In this document: piece by piece, positions 15,139 through 24,237 of the stretch | How positions within the stretch are numbered: position 1 is the stretch's first letter | Layout of the letters: every line of letters starts with the position of its first letter | Assembly (NCBI GenBank): GCA_930980675.1 | Contig: CAKNIU010000008.1 | Coordinates: forward strand, 1-39,151 | DNA length: 39,151 nt | Direction of reading: 5' to 3' | Origin: an uncultured Clostridium sp. | Lineage (GTDB): Bacteria; Bacillota_A; Clostridia; TANB77; CAG-508 | Notes under the pieces: model-generated | What the model saw: only the letters and a program-made list of their open reading frames with translations | What the model was told of the DNA's origin: nothing | Databases searched by the model: none | Position numbers and translations under genes: made by a program

Positions 15139-15816
15139 TTATGAATTAATTTTTTTCTTTACCAATTCATATATTTCATCATTAATATCTTCTATTGTTC
15201 TTATTTTGTCATCTTTAACACATTTTATTTCATACCAATTATATTTTTTTGCTAACTTACAAGCTTCGTTGTATGCAGTTTTTAGATGTTCTTCATTTCT
15301 TTCATGAATATCTTTTTTGTCTTCATGTGTTATTTTATTTTCCCTATTTTCCATTAACTTTTTTGAATATTCTAATGGCATATTTAAGAAAATAACTTCT
15401 GTTGGTACTGGCAAGCCATATAAATTGAATTCAAAGTTCCAAAGCCAATCTAAAAATTTTTCTCTTTCTTTATCGTCTTTAATTTTTCCTGCTTGATGTA
15501 TCATATTTGATGTTGTATATCTGTCTGCAATTATGATACCTCCATCATTGTAATATTTTTCATAAGTCGTTTTAAAAGTTGCATATCTATCAGCTGCAAA
15601 AAAAGTAGATGCTATATATGGGCTGACTTCTTGCGCATTTGTTCCGAAGTCTCCTTCCAAGTACATTTTTACTAATGTAGATGTTGGGCTATCATAATTA
15701 GGAAAGCTAACAGATTTAAAATCTATTCCGTCTTTTTTTAATCTTTCCTTTAAAAGATTTGATTGAGTTTGTTTTCCGCTTCCATCTGTTCCATCAATAA
15801 CAAATAACTTTCCCAT
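15139..15816 (-). CDS. tmk: Thymidylate kinase
   Basis: A 225-residue enzyme that phosphorylates dTMP to dTDP for DNA synthesis. The P-loop GTDGSGKQTQ (9-18) and the DRYTTSN motif (Asp-Arg-Tyr) around residue 100 identify the family. The FFAADRYATFK helix and the Lys/Glu-rich LID-like stretch (HEDKKDIHERN) are in the usual order. The sequence belongs to the longer clostridial type (family members are usually 205-215 residues). The ATG follows AAAGGAAATG. It sits between gatC and gatA, which are normally adjacent, and is probably cotranscribed with the amidotransferase genes. Confidence 0.92.
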   Translation of the reverse strand: MGKLFVIDGTDGSGKQTQSNLLKERLKKDGIDFKSVSFPNYDSPTSTLVKMYLEGDFGTNAQEVSPYIASTFFAADRYATFKTTYEKYYNDGGIIIADRYTTSNMIHQAGKIKDDKEREKFLDWLWNFEFNLYGLPVPTEVIFLNMPLEYSKKLMENRENKITHEDKKDIHERNEEHLKTAYNEACKLAKKYNWYEIKCVKDDKIRTIEDINDEIYELVKKKINS

Positions 15817-15927
15817 ATTACTACATTTCCTTTCACATTTGTTAGCTCAAGTTCTTAAAAATTTCAATCAACAAATTTCGCTTTTGACAAATTTTTAATA
15901 TTAATGCTAATTTTTAATGATTTGCTC

Positions 15928-16215
15928 TTAATTTAAAACTTTTGGTATTTTGAACATATTTCTTTCTTTTTCTGGTGCATTTTCCATTATGCCTTCTTTG
16001 TTATCAAAATCGATTATTTCATCTTTTCTAAAAACATTTGAATTATCATTTGCACCTATTGTTTCATCTAAATTCTTTAAATCTACTGAATTTAATAATT
16101 CAGTATAATTTAATATGTCTTGTAAATTGTTTAAGTATTTATCTACTTCTTCGTCTTTTATTTTTAAATCTGCTAAATTTGCAATGTGTAATAATTCTTC
16201 TTTACTAACTGTCAT
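15928..16215 (-). CDS. gatC: Aspartyl/glutamyl-tRNA amidotransferase subunit C
   Basis: A 95-residue small subunit that wraps around the GatA-GatB interface and stabilises the complex. The N-terminal helix VSKEELLHIANLADLKI and the motif LNNLQDILNYTELLNSVD (about 27-44) are family hallmarks. The C-terminus ends in FKIPKVL, where most homologues have (Y/F)xVPKV(V/I). Length is normal. The ATG follows AGAGGT. It is first in gatC-tmk-gatA-gatB. Confidence 0.95.
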   Translation of the reverse strand: MTVSKEELLHIANLADLKIKDEEVDKYLNNLQDILNYTELLNSVDLKNLDETIGANDNSNVFRKDEIIDFDNKEGIMENAPEKERNMFKIPKVLN

Positions 16216-16283
16216 TTTTTTACCTCTATTCTTTTAATTTTTTGTAAATAGAACTTTTTTCTATTATGCAAAAGCAAATAATT

Positions 16284-16388
16284 TTAAATATTATTTGCTG
16301 TTTCTTTTTCATCGATTAACTCATTTGTTTGTACATTCTCATTTAAGCTATTTAACCCATTTGTATTTTTGGTATTATTTGTTTCATT
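16284..16388 (-). other. In-frame open extension past the stop of the 16389-16694 gene
   Basis: After the TAA at 16389-16391 the same frame continues for 34 sense codons to a second TAA at 16284-16286. The extension (NETNNTKNTNG, LNENVQTNELI, DEKETANNI) has the same Asn/Glu/Thr-rich, low-complexity composition as the tail before the stop. This suggests the first TAA is a recent nonsense change, a readthrough site or a sequence error. Confidence 0.6.
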
Positions 16389-16694
16389 TTAATTTTCTTC
16401 ATTTTCAAGATTATTTGCATTAGTATCTGAGTTATTTATTGAATCTTCGTCTTCTATACTAAATAAACTTTGTCCTTGTGCTGTCGTATCACTATTATTC
16501 ACATACTTGTCTTCTATTTCCTCATATATTGTATTCATATCTCCATCATATGAATTTGCAATTATTTGAGTTTCTTCTAGTTGTGCTCTTCTTCTAGATG
16601 ATGTATATATAAAGAAGCTAGATAATATTATTACTATAAAAAATACCGTTACTAATACTATCATTGTTACAGAACCTTTTTCTTCTCGTTTCAT
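16389..16694 (-). CDS. Single-pass membrane protein with acidic Asn-rich tail
   Basis: 101 residues as read to the first stop. A short charged N-terminus (MKREEKGS) precedes a hydrophobic helix (VTMIVLVTVFFIVIILSSFF), so the layout resembles prepilin/PilX- or TadE-like N-termini with a Gly before the helix. An amphipathic region (RRRAQLEETQIIANSYD) and an acidic, Asn/Asp-rich tail follow. Family not recognised. The ATG follows AGAGAGG. The frame stays open for 34 more codons of the same composition beyond the stop, so the complete protein may be ~136 residues. It lies between topA and gatC with a possible promoter of its own. Confidence 0.65.
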   Translation of the reverse strand: MKREEKGSVTMIVLVTVFFIVIILSSFFIYTSSRRRAQLEETQIIANSYDGDMNTIYEEIEDKYVNNSDTTAQGQSLFSIEDEDSINNSDTNANNLENEEN

Positions 16695-16741
16695 TTGTTC
16701 CTCTCTTTCTTGTGATTTTTTATCACTATACGATTTTAATA

Positions 16742-16750
16742 ATTATACCA
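16742..16750 (-). promoter_or_regulatory. Extended -10 promoter for the 16389-16694 gene
   Basis: The minus strand reads TGGTATAAT, an extended -10 with a perfect hexamer, ~50 nt upstream of the start codon. No good -35 is visible, as is common with extended -10 promoters. Confidence 0.45.
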
Positions 16751-16770
16751 ATATTATATCAAAAATCTTT

Positions 16771-16795
16771 ATACATTAATACCTTATTAATGTAT
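16771..16795. terminator. 11-bp perfect hairpin downstream of topA
   Basis: ATACATTAATA (16771-16781) pairs with TATTAATGTAT (16785-16795), loop CCT, 45 nt past the topA stop codon. T-tracts are near both ends (TTTTTT directly on the plus strand, GATTTTT on the minus strand after 4 nt), so it could end topA transcription. Confidence 0.5.
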
Positions 16796-16839
16796 TTTTT
16801 AGTTTTTCTGTAATAGTTTCTTTATTCTGTATTTAATTT

Positions 16840-18948
16840 TTACTTTGTCTTTTTAACTGTTTTAGTACTCGTCTTTGTTTTTTTCTTAGTACTCGTTTTA
16901 TTTTTTGTTCCTGCCTTTTTAGTTCTAGTTTTCTTTGTTTTATTTTTTGTTTCTTCTTTTTCTGGTTCCCACTTTTCTCCTGGTTTTGGCTTATTCCAAG
17001 ATATATAATTACAAGATTTTGGGTTGTTCTCACAAATATAATATTTTTTGCCTCTTTTTGTTTTTCTTACATGTACTTCTCCTCCACATACTGGACAAGG
17101 TACATCTATTTTTTCCACAAATGGTTTTACATTTTTACATTCAGGGTAACCCGGGCAAGCTAAGAATTTGCCATATTTTCCATATTTAACGACCATCATT
17201 CTTCCACATTTTTCACATGGAATGTCTGTAACCTCTTCTTCTAACTTCACATGTTCTAATTCTTTATCTACTTTTTCCACTTCTTGTTCAAAAGGTGTGT
17301 AAAACTCTCTTATAACTTGTTTCCAAGGTTCTTTTCCTTCTGCTATTTCATCAAATTGATTTTCTATATCTGCTGTGAATTCTACGTTTATTATTTCCTT
17401 GAAATTTTCTGTTAATAATTTATTTACTACCTTACCCAAGTCTGTTGGTACAAGTTGCTTTTGTTCTTTTTGAACATATCTTCTATCTAATATTGTTGAT
17501 ATTATTGTAGCATAAGTACTTGGTCTTCCTATACCTTTTTCTTCTAATGCTTTTACTAAACTTGCTTCTGTATATCTTGGAGGTGGTTCTGTAAAGCTTT
17601 GTTTTGCATCTAATTTTCCTTTTTTAACTTCTTCGTCTTTTACTAAATCAGGCATGTGGCTTTCTTCGTCTTCGTTTTTGGCGTCATCTCTGTCTTCTAC
17701 ATATAATGTCATAAATCCTTTGAATTTAAGTGTTTGCCCACTAGCTCTAAAATTATAATTATTTGCGTCTATATTTGCAGATATTGTATCATAAATTGCT
17801 GGTGCCATTTGACTTGCGATAAATCTATTATATATTAGTCTATATAATTTAAATTCATCTGGTGTTAGTGAGTCTTTTATTTTTTCTGGTTCTAAATCTA
17901 TATATGTTGGTCTTATACCTTCATGTGCATCTTGAGCTCCAGCCTTTGTTCTATAATATCTATTTTCATAATAGTTTGCACCATATTTATTTGTAATATG
18001 TGCTTTTGCAGCATTTCTAGCTTCTTCTGAAATTCTTGTTGAGTCTGTTCTCATATATGTTATTAAACCAACTGTTCCTCTATCTGCTACTTTTACACCT
18101 TCATAAAGTCTTTGTGCAACTTGCATTGTTTTTCTAATAGGAAAGCTTAATTTTCTTGAAGCTTCTTGTTGCATTGTACTTGTTGTAAATGGTGGTGCTG
18201 GTGTTCTTTTCTTCTCACCTTTTTTTACATCTGTTACAATGTATTTTGCATTTTTTAAGTTTTGCAAAATTTCATCTACTTCTTCTTTTTTATGAAGCTC
18301 TATTTTTTTGCCATCTTTTCCATAAAATCTAGCTATAAATTTATCATCATTTTTTGAAAGTGTAGCTAAAATGTTCCAATATTCCTCTGGTACGAAACTT
18401 TCAATTTCATTTTCTCTGTCTACAATTAGCTTTACTGCAACTGATTGTACTCTACCTGCTGATAAACCTCTTTTTACCTTTTTCCAAAGTATTGGACTTA
18501 TTTTGTAACCTACTATTCTATCTAACACACGTCTTGCTTGTTGTGCATCTGTTAAATTTTTATCTATCTTTCTAGGTTTTCTCATTGATTCTTTTACTGT
18601 TTCTTTTGTAATTTCATTGAATGTAACTCTACAAACAGCATCTTCAGGTATGCCTAAAAGATACGCTAAATGCCAAGCAATTGCCTCACCTTCACGGTCA
18701 GGGTCAGTTGCTAAGTATACTACTTTTGCATTTTTCGCATCCTTTTTTAAACTATTTATTAAATTCGCTTTGCCTCTAATGTTGATATATTGAGGTTCAA
18801 AATCATGTTCTACATCTACACCTAGTTTTGATTTAGGCAAATCTCTAACATGTCCCATTGAAGCAACTACTTTTACATTGCTTCCTAAAAACTTTTTTAT
18901 TGTATTTGCTTTTGAAGGAGATTCCACAATTATTAATTTGTCTGCCAT
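16840..18948 (-). CDS. topA: DNA topoisomerase I
   Basis: A 702-residue type IA topoisomerase that relaxes negative supercoils. The TOPRIM domain begins ADKLIIVESPSKA (Glu9) and contains TDPDREGEA (Asp82, Asp84, Glu86 region). The active-site tyrosine is Tyr298 in GLITYMRTDSTRIS. Two C-terminal four-Cys zinc ribbons follow (CEKCGRMM with CPGYPEC, and CPVCGGE with CENNPKSC). The last ~45 residues form a Lys/Thr-rich low-complexity tail (TKKTRTKKAGTKNKTSTKKK), likely for nonspecific DNA contact. The ATG follows GAGGATTAAAAA. It is downstream of murG on the same strand and may be read through from the cell-wall operon. Confidence 0.97.
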   Translation of the reverse strand: MADKLIIVESPSKANTIKKFLGSNVKVVASMGHVRDLPKSKLGVDVEHDFEPQYINIRGKANLINSLKKDAKNAKVVYLATDPDREGEAIAWHLAYLLGIPEDAVCRVTFNEITKETVKESMRKPRKIDKNLTDAQQARRVLDRIVGYKISPILWKKVKRGLSAGRVQSVAVKLIVDRENEIESFVPEEYWNILATLSKNDDKFIARFYGKDGKKIELHKKEEVDEILQNLKNAKYIVTDVKKGEKKRTPAPPFTTSTMQQEASRKLSFPIRKTMQVAQRLYEGVKVADRGTVGLITYMRTDSTRISEEARNAAKAHITNKYGANYYENRYYRTKAGAQDAHEGIRPTYIDLEPEKIKDSLTPDEFKLYRLIYNRFIASQMAPAIYDTISANIDANNYNFRASGQTLKFKGFMTLYVEDRDDAKNEDEESHMPDLVKDEEVKKGKLDAKQSFTEPPPRYTEASLVKALEEKGIGRPSTYATIISTILDRRYVQKEQKQLVPTDLGKVVNKLLTENFKEIINVEFTADIENQFDEIAEGKEPWKQVIREFYTPFEQEVEKVDKELEHVKLEEEVTDIPCEKCGRMMVVKYGKYGKFLACPGYPECKNVKPFVEKIDVPCPVCGGEVHVRKTKRGKKYYICENNPKSCNYISWNKPKPGEKWEPEKEETKNKTKKTRTKKAGTKNKTSTKKKTKTSTKTVKKTK

Positions 18949-19037
18949 TTTTTAATCCTCTCATTTTTTTAGAATTCACTGTATTTTTTAGAAAGCTACA
19001 ATATATATTCTGAAGCTTTTAGCACCCTATTGTAATA

Positions 19038-20144
19038 TTACATTTTCAATTCTTCATAAATTTTATCTTCTACATTTTCTATAGATAGCTTATGAGCATT
19101 TTCACCCATTTGCTCTAGCAGCTTTCTATCTTTCGTCAATTCAATTATTGTAGCATTTAAAGCCTCAGCTGTCAAGTCTTTATCTAGTATTACCTTTGCA
19201 GCATTTTGTTTTTCTAATGCCCTTGCATTATATTCTTGGTGATTTTCTGCTGCAAATGGAAATGGTATGAATATTGCTGGTTTTCCAACGTTTTCTATTT
19301 CTGTAACTGTCATTGCACCACTCCTTGAAACAATTAAATCAGCTATATTCATTATTTCTTCCATATTATATATGTATGGCATTACTTTTATACCATATAA
19401 TTTATCTATATCAATATTTTCTTTTAGTAAATCTTGTTTTATTTTTTCGTATTGTTCTGGTCCTGCAGCCCAAATTATTTGATAATTCGTATTCATTTTA
19501 TTTTTTATAATGTCTGTCATACTTTTATTTATACTTTGAGCACCTTGACTTCCACCAAAAACTAATATCAATGGCTTTTCTTTTAAAAATCCTAATTCTT
19601 GTTTTTTGGTATCAATTTCAGCTTTGCTTAAATTGATTTTCTTTACCTTTGTTGGTGTACCTGTAAAAATAATTTCTTTTGCTTTTGGCAATCTATTTTT
19701 TGCTTCTTTAAATCCTACTAGAATTTTTTTTGCATTTTTTGAAAGTATTTTTGTAGATACACCTGGAAGTACATTACTTTCATGTATTATGTATGGTATT
19801 TTTAACTTTTTGGCTGCTATACATACTGATATGCAAATATATCCTCCTGTTCCTATTACTAAGTCTGGTTTAAAACTTTTAAGTATATTTTTTGCCTCTG
19901 TAATAGAATGAATAGTTTTTGCTAATCTTTTAACATTTTTTAAGCTTAATTCTCTGGATATACCATATGAATCTATTGTTTTAAGTTCATAGCCTACCCT
20001 TGGAACTAAATTTGTTTCTAGTCCTCTTTTTGTTCCTATAAATATTATCTTAGAGTTTGGTTCTTCTTTCATTATTTTATTAGCAATTGCTATTCCAGGA
20101 TTTATATGTCCTCCTGTTCCTGCAGCAGCTATTACAACTTTCAT
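19038..20144 (-). CDS. murG: UDP-GlcNAc--lipid I N-acetylglucosaminyltransferase
   Basis: A 368-residue membrane-associated GT28 enzyme that adds GlcNAc to lipid I to make lipid II on the inner face of the membrane. The start is the ATG at 20144, six nt behind AAAGGAGG; an in-frame start further upstream (20177) would precede the SD. Signatures are the N-terminal G-loop AAAGTGGHINPGIAIA, IGTGGYICISV, LVFGGSQGAQSIN and, for the UDP-GlcNAc site, VSRSGAMTVTEI and PFPFAAENHQEYNA. Length and order are normal. A GGGGACGGTTC-type motif fills much of the 36-nt gap to ftsW. Confidence 0.96.
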   Translation of the reverse strand: MKVVIAAAGTGGHINPGIAIANKIMKEEPNSKIIFIGTKRGLETNLVPRVGYELKTIDSYGISRELSLKNVKRLAKTIHSITEAKNILKSFKPDLVIGTGGYICISVCIAAKKLKIPYIIHESNVLPGVSTKILSKNAKKILVGFKEAKNRLPKAKEIIFTGTPTKVKKINLSKAEIDTKKQELGFLKEKPLILVFGGSQGAQSINKSMTDIIKNKMNTNYQIIWAAGPEQYEKIKQDLLKENIDIDKLYGIKVMPYIYNMEEIMNIADLIVSRSGAMTVTEIENVGKPAIFIPFPFAAENHQEYNARALEKQNAAKVILDKDLTAEALNATIIELTKDRKLLEQMGENAHKLSIENVEDKIYEELKM

Positions 20145-20160
20145 AAATCCTCCTTTTTTT

Positions 20161-20175
20161 GGTTGGGGACGGTTC
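20161..20175. repeat. GGGGACGGTTC-type dispersed motif, copy 2
   Basis: The plus strand reads GGTTGGGGACGGTTC in the ftsW-murG gap, next to the murG SD. It is inverted relative to the copy at 1816-1830 and shares the core TTGGGG(G)ACGGT. Confidence 0.5.
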
Positions 20176-20180
20176 AAAAA

Positions 20181-21380
20181 TTATATTTTTTTCGCTGACC
20201 TAGATATATTCATAAGTATTCCCATTGCTGATAGTAAAATAACTAGTGAACTTCCTCCATAACTTAAGAAAGGAAGTGATATACCTGTATTTGGTATTGA
20301 GTTTGTTACAACTGCTATGTTTAATATTACTTGTATTGCTATTAGAGCTGTTATGCCAATTGCAATTAGGCTACCAAAATTGTCTTTTGCCCTTATAGCT
20401 ATGAGTACGCCTCTTACTATTAAGACTGTAAATAGTGCAAGAACTATGGCACATCCAACAAATCCTAGTTCTTCGGCTAAAATAGCGAATATGAAGTCAT
20501 TGTGTGCTTCTGGTATGTATAAGTATTTTTGAGTACTTTCTCCTAATCCTACCCCAAATAGTCCTCCTGAACCTATTGCATATAATCCTTGAACTGTTTG
20601 ATAAGATGTTCCACTTGTATTTGCCCATGGATCTAACCATGCCATAATTCTGTCTGACCTAAAGCTACTCATTAGCTTATCTTTTACAAAAGGAAAAGCT
20701 ATTGCACAAGCACCTAAAACTCCTCCTGCTATTTCTAACATATATCTAAGTTTACATCCACTCATTATTATCATTATTACTGTAACTAATCCTATGATTA
20801 TACCTGCACTTAAGTGGTTTTGAACAACAAGTAGAATTAGTATAGGAATACCCACTGCAACAAGTGGCTTTATGCAAGACTTCCAAATTCCTTCTATTTT
20901 GTTATTTGGGTCACTATAATATCCTGCAACCCAAATTATTAGTCCTATTTTTGTTATTTCTGATGGTTGAACACCTATTCCAATATAGATCCATCTTCTT
21001 GCACCATTTGCATCAGATCCTATTACTGGTAATAAAACTAGAAATAAAATTGCTATTGATAATATGTAAATAAGTTTGTAAAAATGTTTATATATATCGT
21101 AGTTTATTTTAGATAATATAATCATAAAAACTAATCCCATTACTGCTGCAATACACTGCGTTCTAAAATATGTATACCAGTTTCCTGATTCGGCAATAGC
21201 TGATGGGCTACTCGCAGATAGCACCATTACTAATCCTAATGCAACAAGCATTAGAACTACAATTAATAAAGGTAGATCTACTCGATTACCGGATTTTAAA
21301 GATGATAAATTTACTTTGCTTTTAGAAGCTTTTTGGTTACTAACTTTCTTTTTAGTAGCTTTTTTAGATGCTATTTGCAT
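20181..21380 (-). CDS. ftsW: Lipid II polymerase of the SEDS family (FtsW)
   Basis: A 399-residue polytopic membrane protein, the peptidoglycan glycosyltransferase of the division septum, acting with a class B transpeptidase. A Lys-rich cytoplasmic N-terminus (~33 residues) leads into about ten membrane helices. SEDS hallmarks include LMVALGLVMVLSASS, GANGARRWI-like SDANGARRWIYIG with QPSEITKIG, the HNDFIFAILAEELGFVG loop, and the end NIAVVTNSIPNTGISLPFLSYGGSS. Its place between mraY and murG favours FtsW over RodA or SpoVE; SpoVE, which is related, cannot be excluded in a spore former. The ATG follows AAAGGATG. Confidence 0.93.
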   Translation of the reverse strand: MQIASKKATKKKVSNQKASKSKVNLSSLKSGNRVDLPLLIVVLMLVALGLVMVLSASSPSAIAESGNWYTYFRTQCIAAVMGLVFMIILSKINYDIYKHFYKLIYILSIAILFLVLLPVIGSDANGARRWIYIGIGVQPSEITKIGLIIWVAGYYSDPNNKIEGIWKSCIKPLVAVGIPILILLVVQNHLSAGIIIGLVTVIMIIMSGCKLRYMLEIAGGVLGACAIAFPFVKDKLMSSFRSDRIMAWLDPWANTSGTSYQTVQGLYAIGSGGLFGVGLGESTQKYLYIPEAHNDFIFAILAEELGFVGCAIVLALFTVLIVRGVLIAIRAKDNFGSLIAIGITALIAIQVILNIAVVTNSIPNTGISLPFLSYGGSSLVILLSAMGILMNISRSAKKI

Positions 21381-21447
21381 TTATTCATCCTTTCTAAAAT
21401 TGTTCTAGTTATTTAAAATTTTGCTATAATTTATATCCTAATAATGG

Positions 21448-21477
21448 TGGCGATTTGTATATAGATATTAAATCGCC
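21448..21477. repeat. Hairpin spanning the mraY stop codon
   Basis: GGCGATTT (21448-21455) pairs with AAATCGCC (21470-21477), enclosing the mraY stop codon (21468-21470). There is no T run on the minus strand, so a translation or mRNA-stability role is more likely than termination. Confidence 0.45.
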
Positions 21478-22445
21478 ATTATTCCCACCATACACATTAT
21501 AAGTGTAATTAAACTAAAAATTGAAACAATTTTGTTTTCTTTCCATCCCGAAAGTTCAAAGTGGTGGTGTATTGGTGCCATTTTGAATAATCTGTTGCCT
21601 GTTTTTTTGAAGTATATTACTTGTAAAATTACTGAAGCCGTTTCTATTACAGGTACTATTGCTATTATTAGTAGTAATAGTGGAAGCTTTAAATAAAGTG
21701 CAATTCCTGCTATAGCTCCACCAAGTAAAAGTGAACCCGTATCTCCCATAAATACATGTGCGGGGTGCAAGTTAAATAGTAAAAATCCTAATGCTGACCC
21801 AATCATAATGCATCCAAATATTGTTGTTTCTTTTATATCCCATATTATTGAAATTACTGTTAAACAAGTAAGTATTATTGTTGTAACACTTGTTGACAAA
21901 CCATCTATTCCATCTGTTAAATTAACTGCATTTGTTGTAGCTAAAATTACTATTACTGCAAACGGTATATATAACCATAATGGAAGTGTAATGTATTTGT
22001 CTACAAATGGTATATATATGTCTGTTCCATTTTCAAAGTTAAATACTAACATTACTACATATGCAACTGCTATAACCATTAACCCTAGCATTTTTAGTTT
22101 TGGGCTTAATCCATCTGTGTTATGCAACACTACTTTTTTAAAATCGTCTATAAAACCTATTAGTCCAAATCCAATTGTAACAAAGACCATTGGCAATAGC
22201 CTTGTCGCTATTTCTGGTTCGTCCCCAGCATAATCTATATATAAAAATGCGCTAAGTAATAATGTGGTTATTATTAATATAAGTCCTCCCATTGTAGGAG
22301 TTCCTTTTTTCTTTAAATGTGATTGTGGTCCGTCTTCTCTTTCTGATTGCCCTACTTTTAATTTTCTAAGTATCGGTATTACTATTAATGATATTACTAT
22401 GCTTACTGCAAAAGATAATAATAATATCTTTATTTGAAAACTCAT
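21468..22445 (-). CDS. mraY: Phospho-N-acetylmuramoyl-pentapeptide transferase
   Basis: A 325-residue integral membrane enzyme that transfers phospho-MurNAc-pentapeptide to undecaprenyl phosphate, forming lipid I. Signatures are the cytoplasmic loop SEREDGPQSHLKKKGTPTMGG, the catalytic NLTDGIDGLS, HVFMGDTGSLLLGG and the HHHFELSGWKENKIV loop that contacts the nucleotide. About ten membrane helices are visible, and length is normal. The ATG follows AGGGGG. murF and murD, usually on either side of mraY, are absent here. A small hairpin spans the stop codon. Confidence 0.97.
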   Translation of the reverse strand: MSFQIKILLLSFAVSIVISLIVIPILRKLKVGQSEREDGPQSHLKKKGTPTMGGLILIITTLLLSAFLYIDYAGDEPEIATRLLPMVFVTIGFGLIGFIDDFKKVVLHNTDGLSPKLKMLGLMVIAVAYVVMLVFNFENGTDIYIPFVDKYITLPLWLYIPFAVIVILATTNAVNLTDGIDGLSTSVTTIILTCLTVISIIWDIKETTIFGCIMIGSALGFLLFNLHPAHVFMGDTGSLLLGGAIAGIALYLKLPLLLLIIAIVPVIETASVILQVIYFKKTGNRLFKMAPIHHHFELSGWKENKIVSIFSLITLIMCMVGIMAI

Positions 22446-22536
22446 TTGTATTTCCCCCTAAGCGTTTTTAAAACGTTTACGTGCTTCGTTTAGTCTTTCA
22501 TTTATTTTTATTCACGTGCTTTGCCCGTGATTTAAT

Positions 22537-24042
22537 TTATTTTTTAGTAGTCTTTGTTGATTCGTCGTTTTCCATCTCATCTATGATTTGTGCTACTATT
22601 TTTCTTTCATCATAATGATGTTTTACATGATTTATTTCTTGATATGTTTCATGTCCTTTACCAGCTAAAACTATTATATCATTTTTATTTGCCATTTTTA
22701 TAGCTTTTTTTATGGCCTCTGTTCTATCTACTATACATTCATATCTATTACTTGTCTTTTTAATACCTTCTTCAATTTCTTTTACAATTGTTTCTGGGTC
22801 TTCTGTTCTTGGATTGTCTGAAGTTATTATTGTGTAAGCTGCTATTTTACCTGATATAGCGCCCATTAAAGGTCTTTTTGTTTTATCTCTATCTCCTCCA
22901 CATCCAAAAACAGATATTACTCTACCTCTAGTATATGATTTAACAGCTTGTAATATGTTTTCTAAACTTTCTGGTGAATGAGCATAATCTATCATAATAG
23001 TTAAGCCAAGTTTGTTATCTACAAGTTCACTTCTTCCCGGTACTTTTACTGTTTCTAATGCTGATTTAATATTTTCTGTTGAGCATCCTAATTTTTCTGC
23101 AACTGAAATTGCAGCTAAACTATTGTACACACTAAATCTACCGGGAATGTCTGTTTTTATTCTTTCATTTTTTCCATTTACTTTGGCTCTAAAATCTACA
23201 TATGAATTTGTTATTGTAATGTCTTTTGCAAGTAAATCGCTTTCATTATCTATTCCATATGTTCTAAATATACAATTTGGAGCTAAGCTTGGTACTCTTA
23301 TTGTATTTATATCATCAACATTTATAAAGCCATATTTGCACATTTGAAATAATTTAACTTTTGAGTTAAAGTAATCTTCCATATCTGGATGTTCTTTTTC
23401 ACTAATATGATCCTCTGAAAAGTTAGTAAATATGCCTATGTTAAAATCTGTGCCATCTACTCTATGTAATTTTAAACTTTGTGATGAAACTTCCATTACA
23501 CAAGCTGTGCATCCGTCTTTTACCATTTGAGCGAATAAGCTTTGTAATTTAATACTATCTGGAGTTGTTCTATCACTATCTTCTAACTTTTTACTACCTG
23601 AATATGCAGCAATAGTTCCAATTAAACCTGTTTTTATGCCTTGCTTTTCTAGAATTGATTTTATCATAAATGTAGTTGTTGTTTTACCTTTTGTACCGGT
23701 AACACCTATAACTTGCATTTTTCTTGATGGGTTGTCATAGTAGTTGCAAGCTATAAATGCTGTAGTAATTCTTGAGTCTGGTGAAGTTATTAAAACCACA
23801 TCTTGAGGTATTATGTTTATTACATTTTTTAGTTCAGACTCGTCAATTAAAATAACTTTTGCACCATTTTGAAGTGCTGACCCTATGTATTTATGTCCAT
23901 CTGTGTCAAAGCCTTTTATAGCTATAAACATATCTCCATCTTTTATGCTTCTAGAGTCTGTGCTTATGTTGTTTACTTCTACATCTAAGTTTCCTTTAGC
24001 TTTTAGTCCTTCGATTCCTGCTATAATATTTTTTAAATTCAT
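22537..24042 (-). CDS. murE: UDP-MurNAc-L-Ala-D-Glu:meso-diaminopimelate ligase
   Basis: A 501-residue cytoplasmic Mur ligase that adds the third amino acid of the stem peptide. The P-loop is GVTGTKGKTTTT (113-124). The probable carbamylated lysine is in YFNSKVKLF (about residue 228). DNPR at 409-412 (SDNPRTEDPE) is the specificity motif for meso-diaminopimelate; lysine-type enzymes differ here. The N-terminal MNLKNIIAGIEG is the usual family start, which fixes the ATG at 24042. That start has no adjacent SD: an AAGGAGG lies 50 nt upstream and is separated from the ATG by a stable hairpin. It is first in murE-mraY-ftsW-murG. Confidence 0.96.
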   Translation of the reverse strand: MNLKNIIAGIEGLKAKGNLDVEVNNISTDSRSIKDGDMFIAIKGFDTDGHKYIGSALQNGAKVILIDESELKNVINIIPQDVVLITSPDSRITTAFIACNYYDNPSRKMQVIGVTGTKGKTTTTFMIKSILEKQGIKTGLIGTIAAYSGSKKLEDSDRTTPDSIKLQSLFAQMVKDGCTACVMEVSSQSLKLHRVDGTDFNIGIFTNFSEDHISEKEHPDMEDYFNSKVKLFQMCKYGFINVDDINTIRVPSLAPNCIFRTYGIDNESDLLAKDITITNSYVDFRAKVNGKNERIKTDIPGRFSVYNSLAAISVAEKLGCSTENIKSALETVKVPGRSELVDNKLGLTIMIDYAHSPESLENILQAVKSYTRGRVISVFGCGGDRDKTKRPLMGAISGKIAAYTIITSDNPRTEDPETIVKEIEEGIKKTSNRYECIVDRTEAIKKAIKMANKNDIIVLAGKGHETYQEINHVKHHYDERKIVAQIIDEMENDESTKTTKK

Positions 24043-24051
24043 AATTTTTGC

Positions 24052-24089
24052 GATAAATTAAGTAAGCTTTATGCGTAACTTAAGTTATC
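24052..24089 (-). promoter_or_regulatory. Hairpin between SD and start codon of murE
   Basis: Positions 24052-24065 and 24076-24089 form a 14-bp stem with two mismatches and a 10-nt loop. The AAGGAGG site (24092-24098) lies 2 nt on one side and the ATG (24040-24042) 9 nt on the other. Folding would give an effective SD-to-ATG spacing of ~11 nt; without it the distance is ~49 nt. Confidence 0.5.
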
Positions 24090-24237
24090 TTCCTCCTTAT
24101 TAATATTTGCCGTAATTTTAATTTTTCCTTTTTAGTTTCTATTTGTATTTGACTTTTGCTTTAAAATATTAATATTTTTACACTAAAAAATTTACGGTTT
24201 ATCATCTTATTCAATTGCCTAAAATGATACTTATTAT

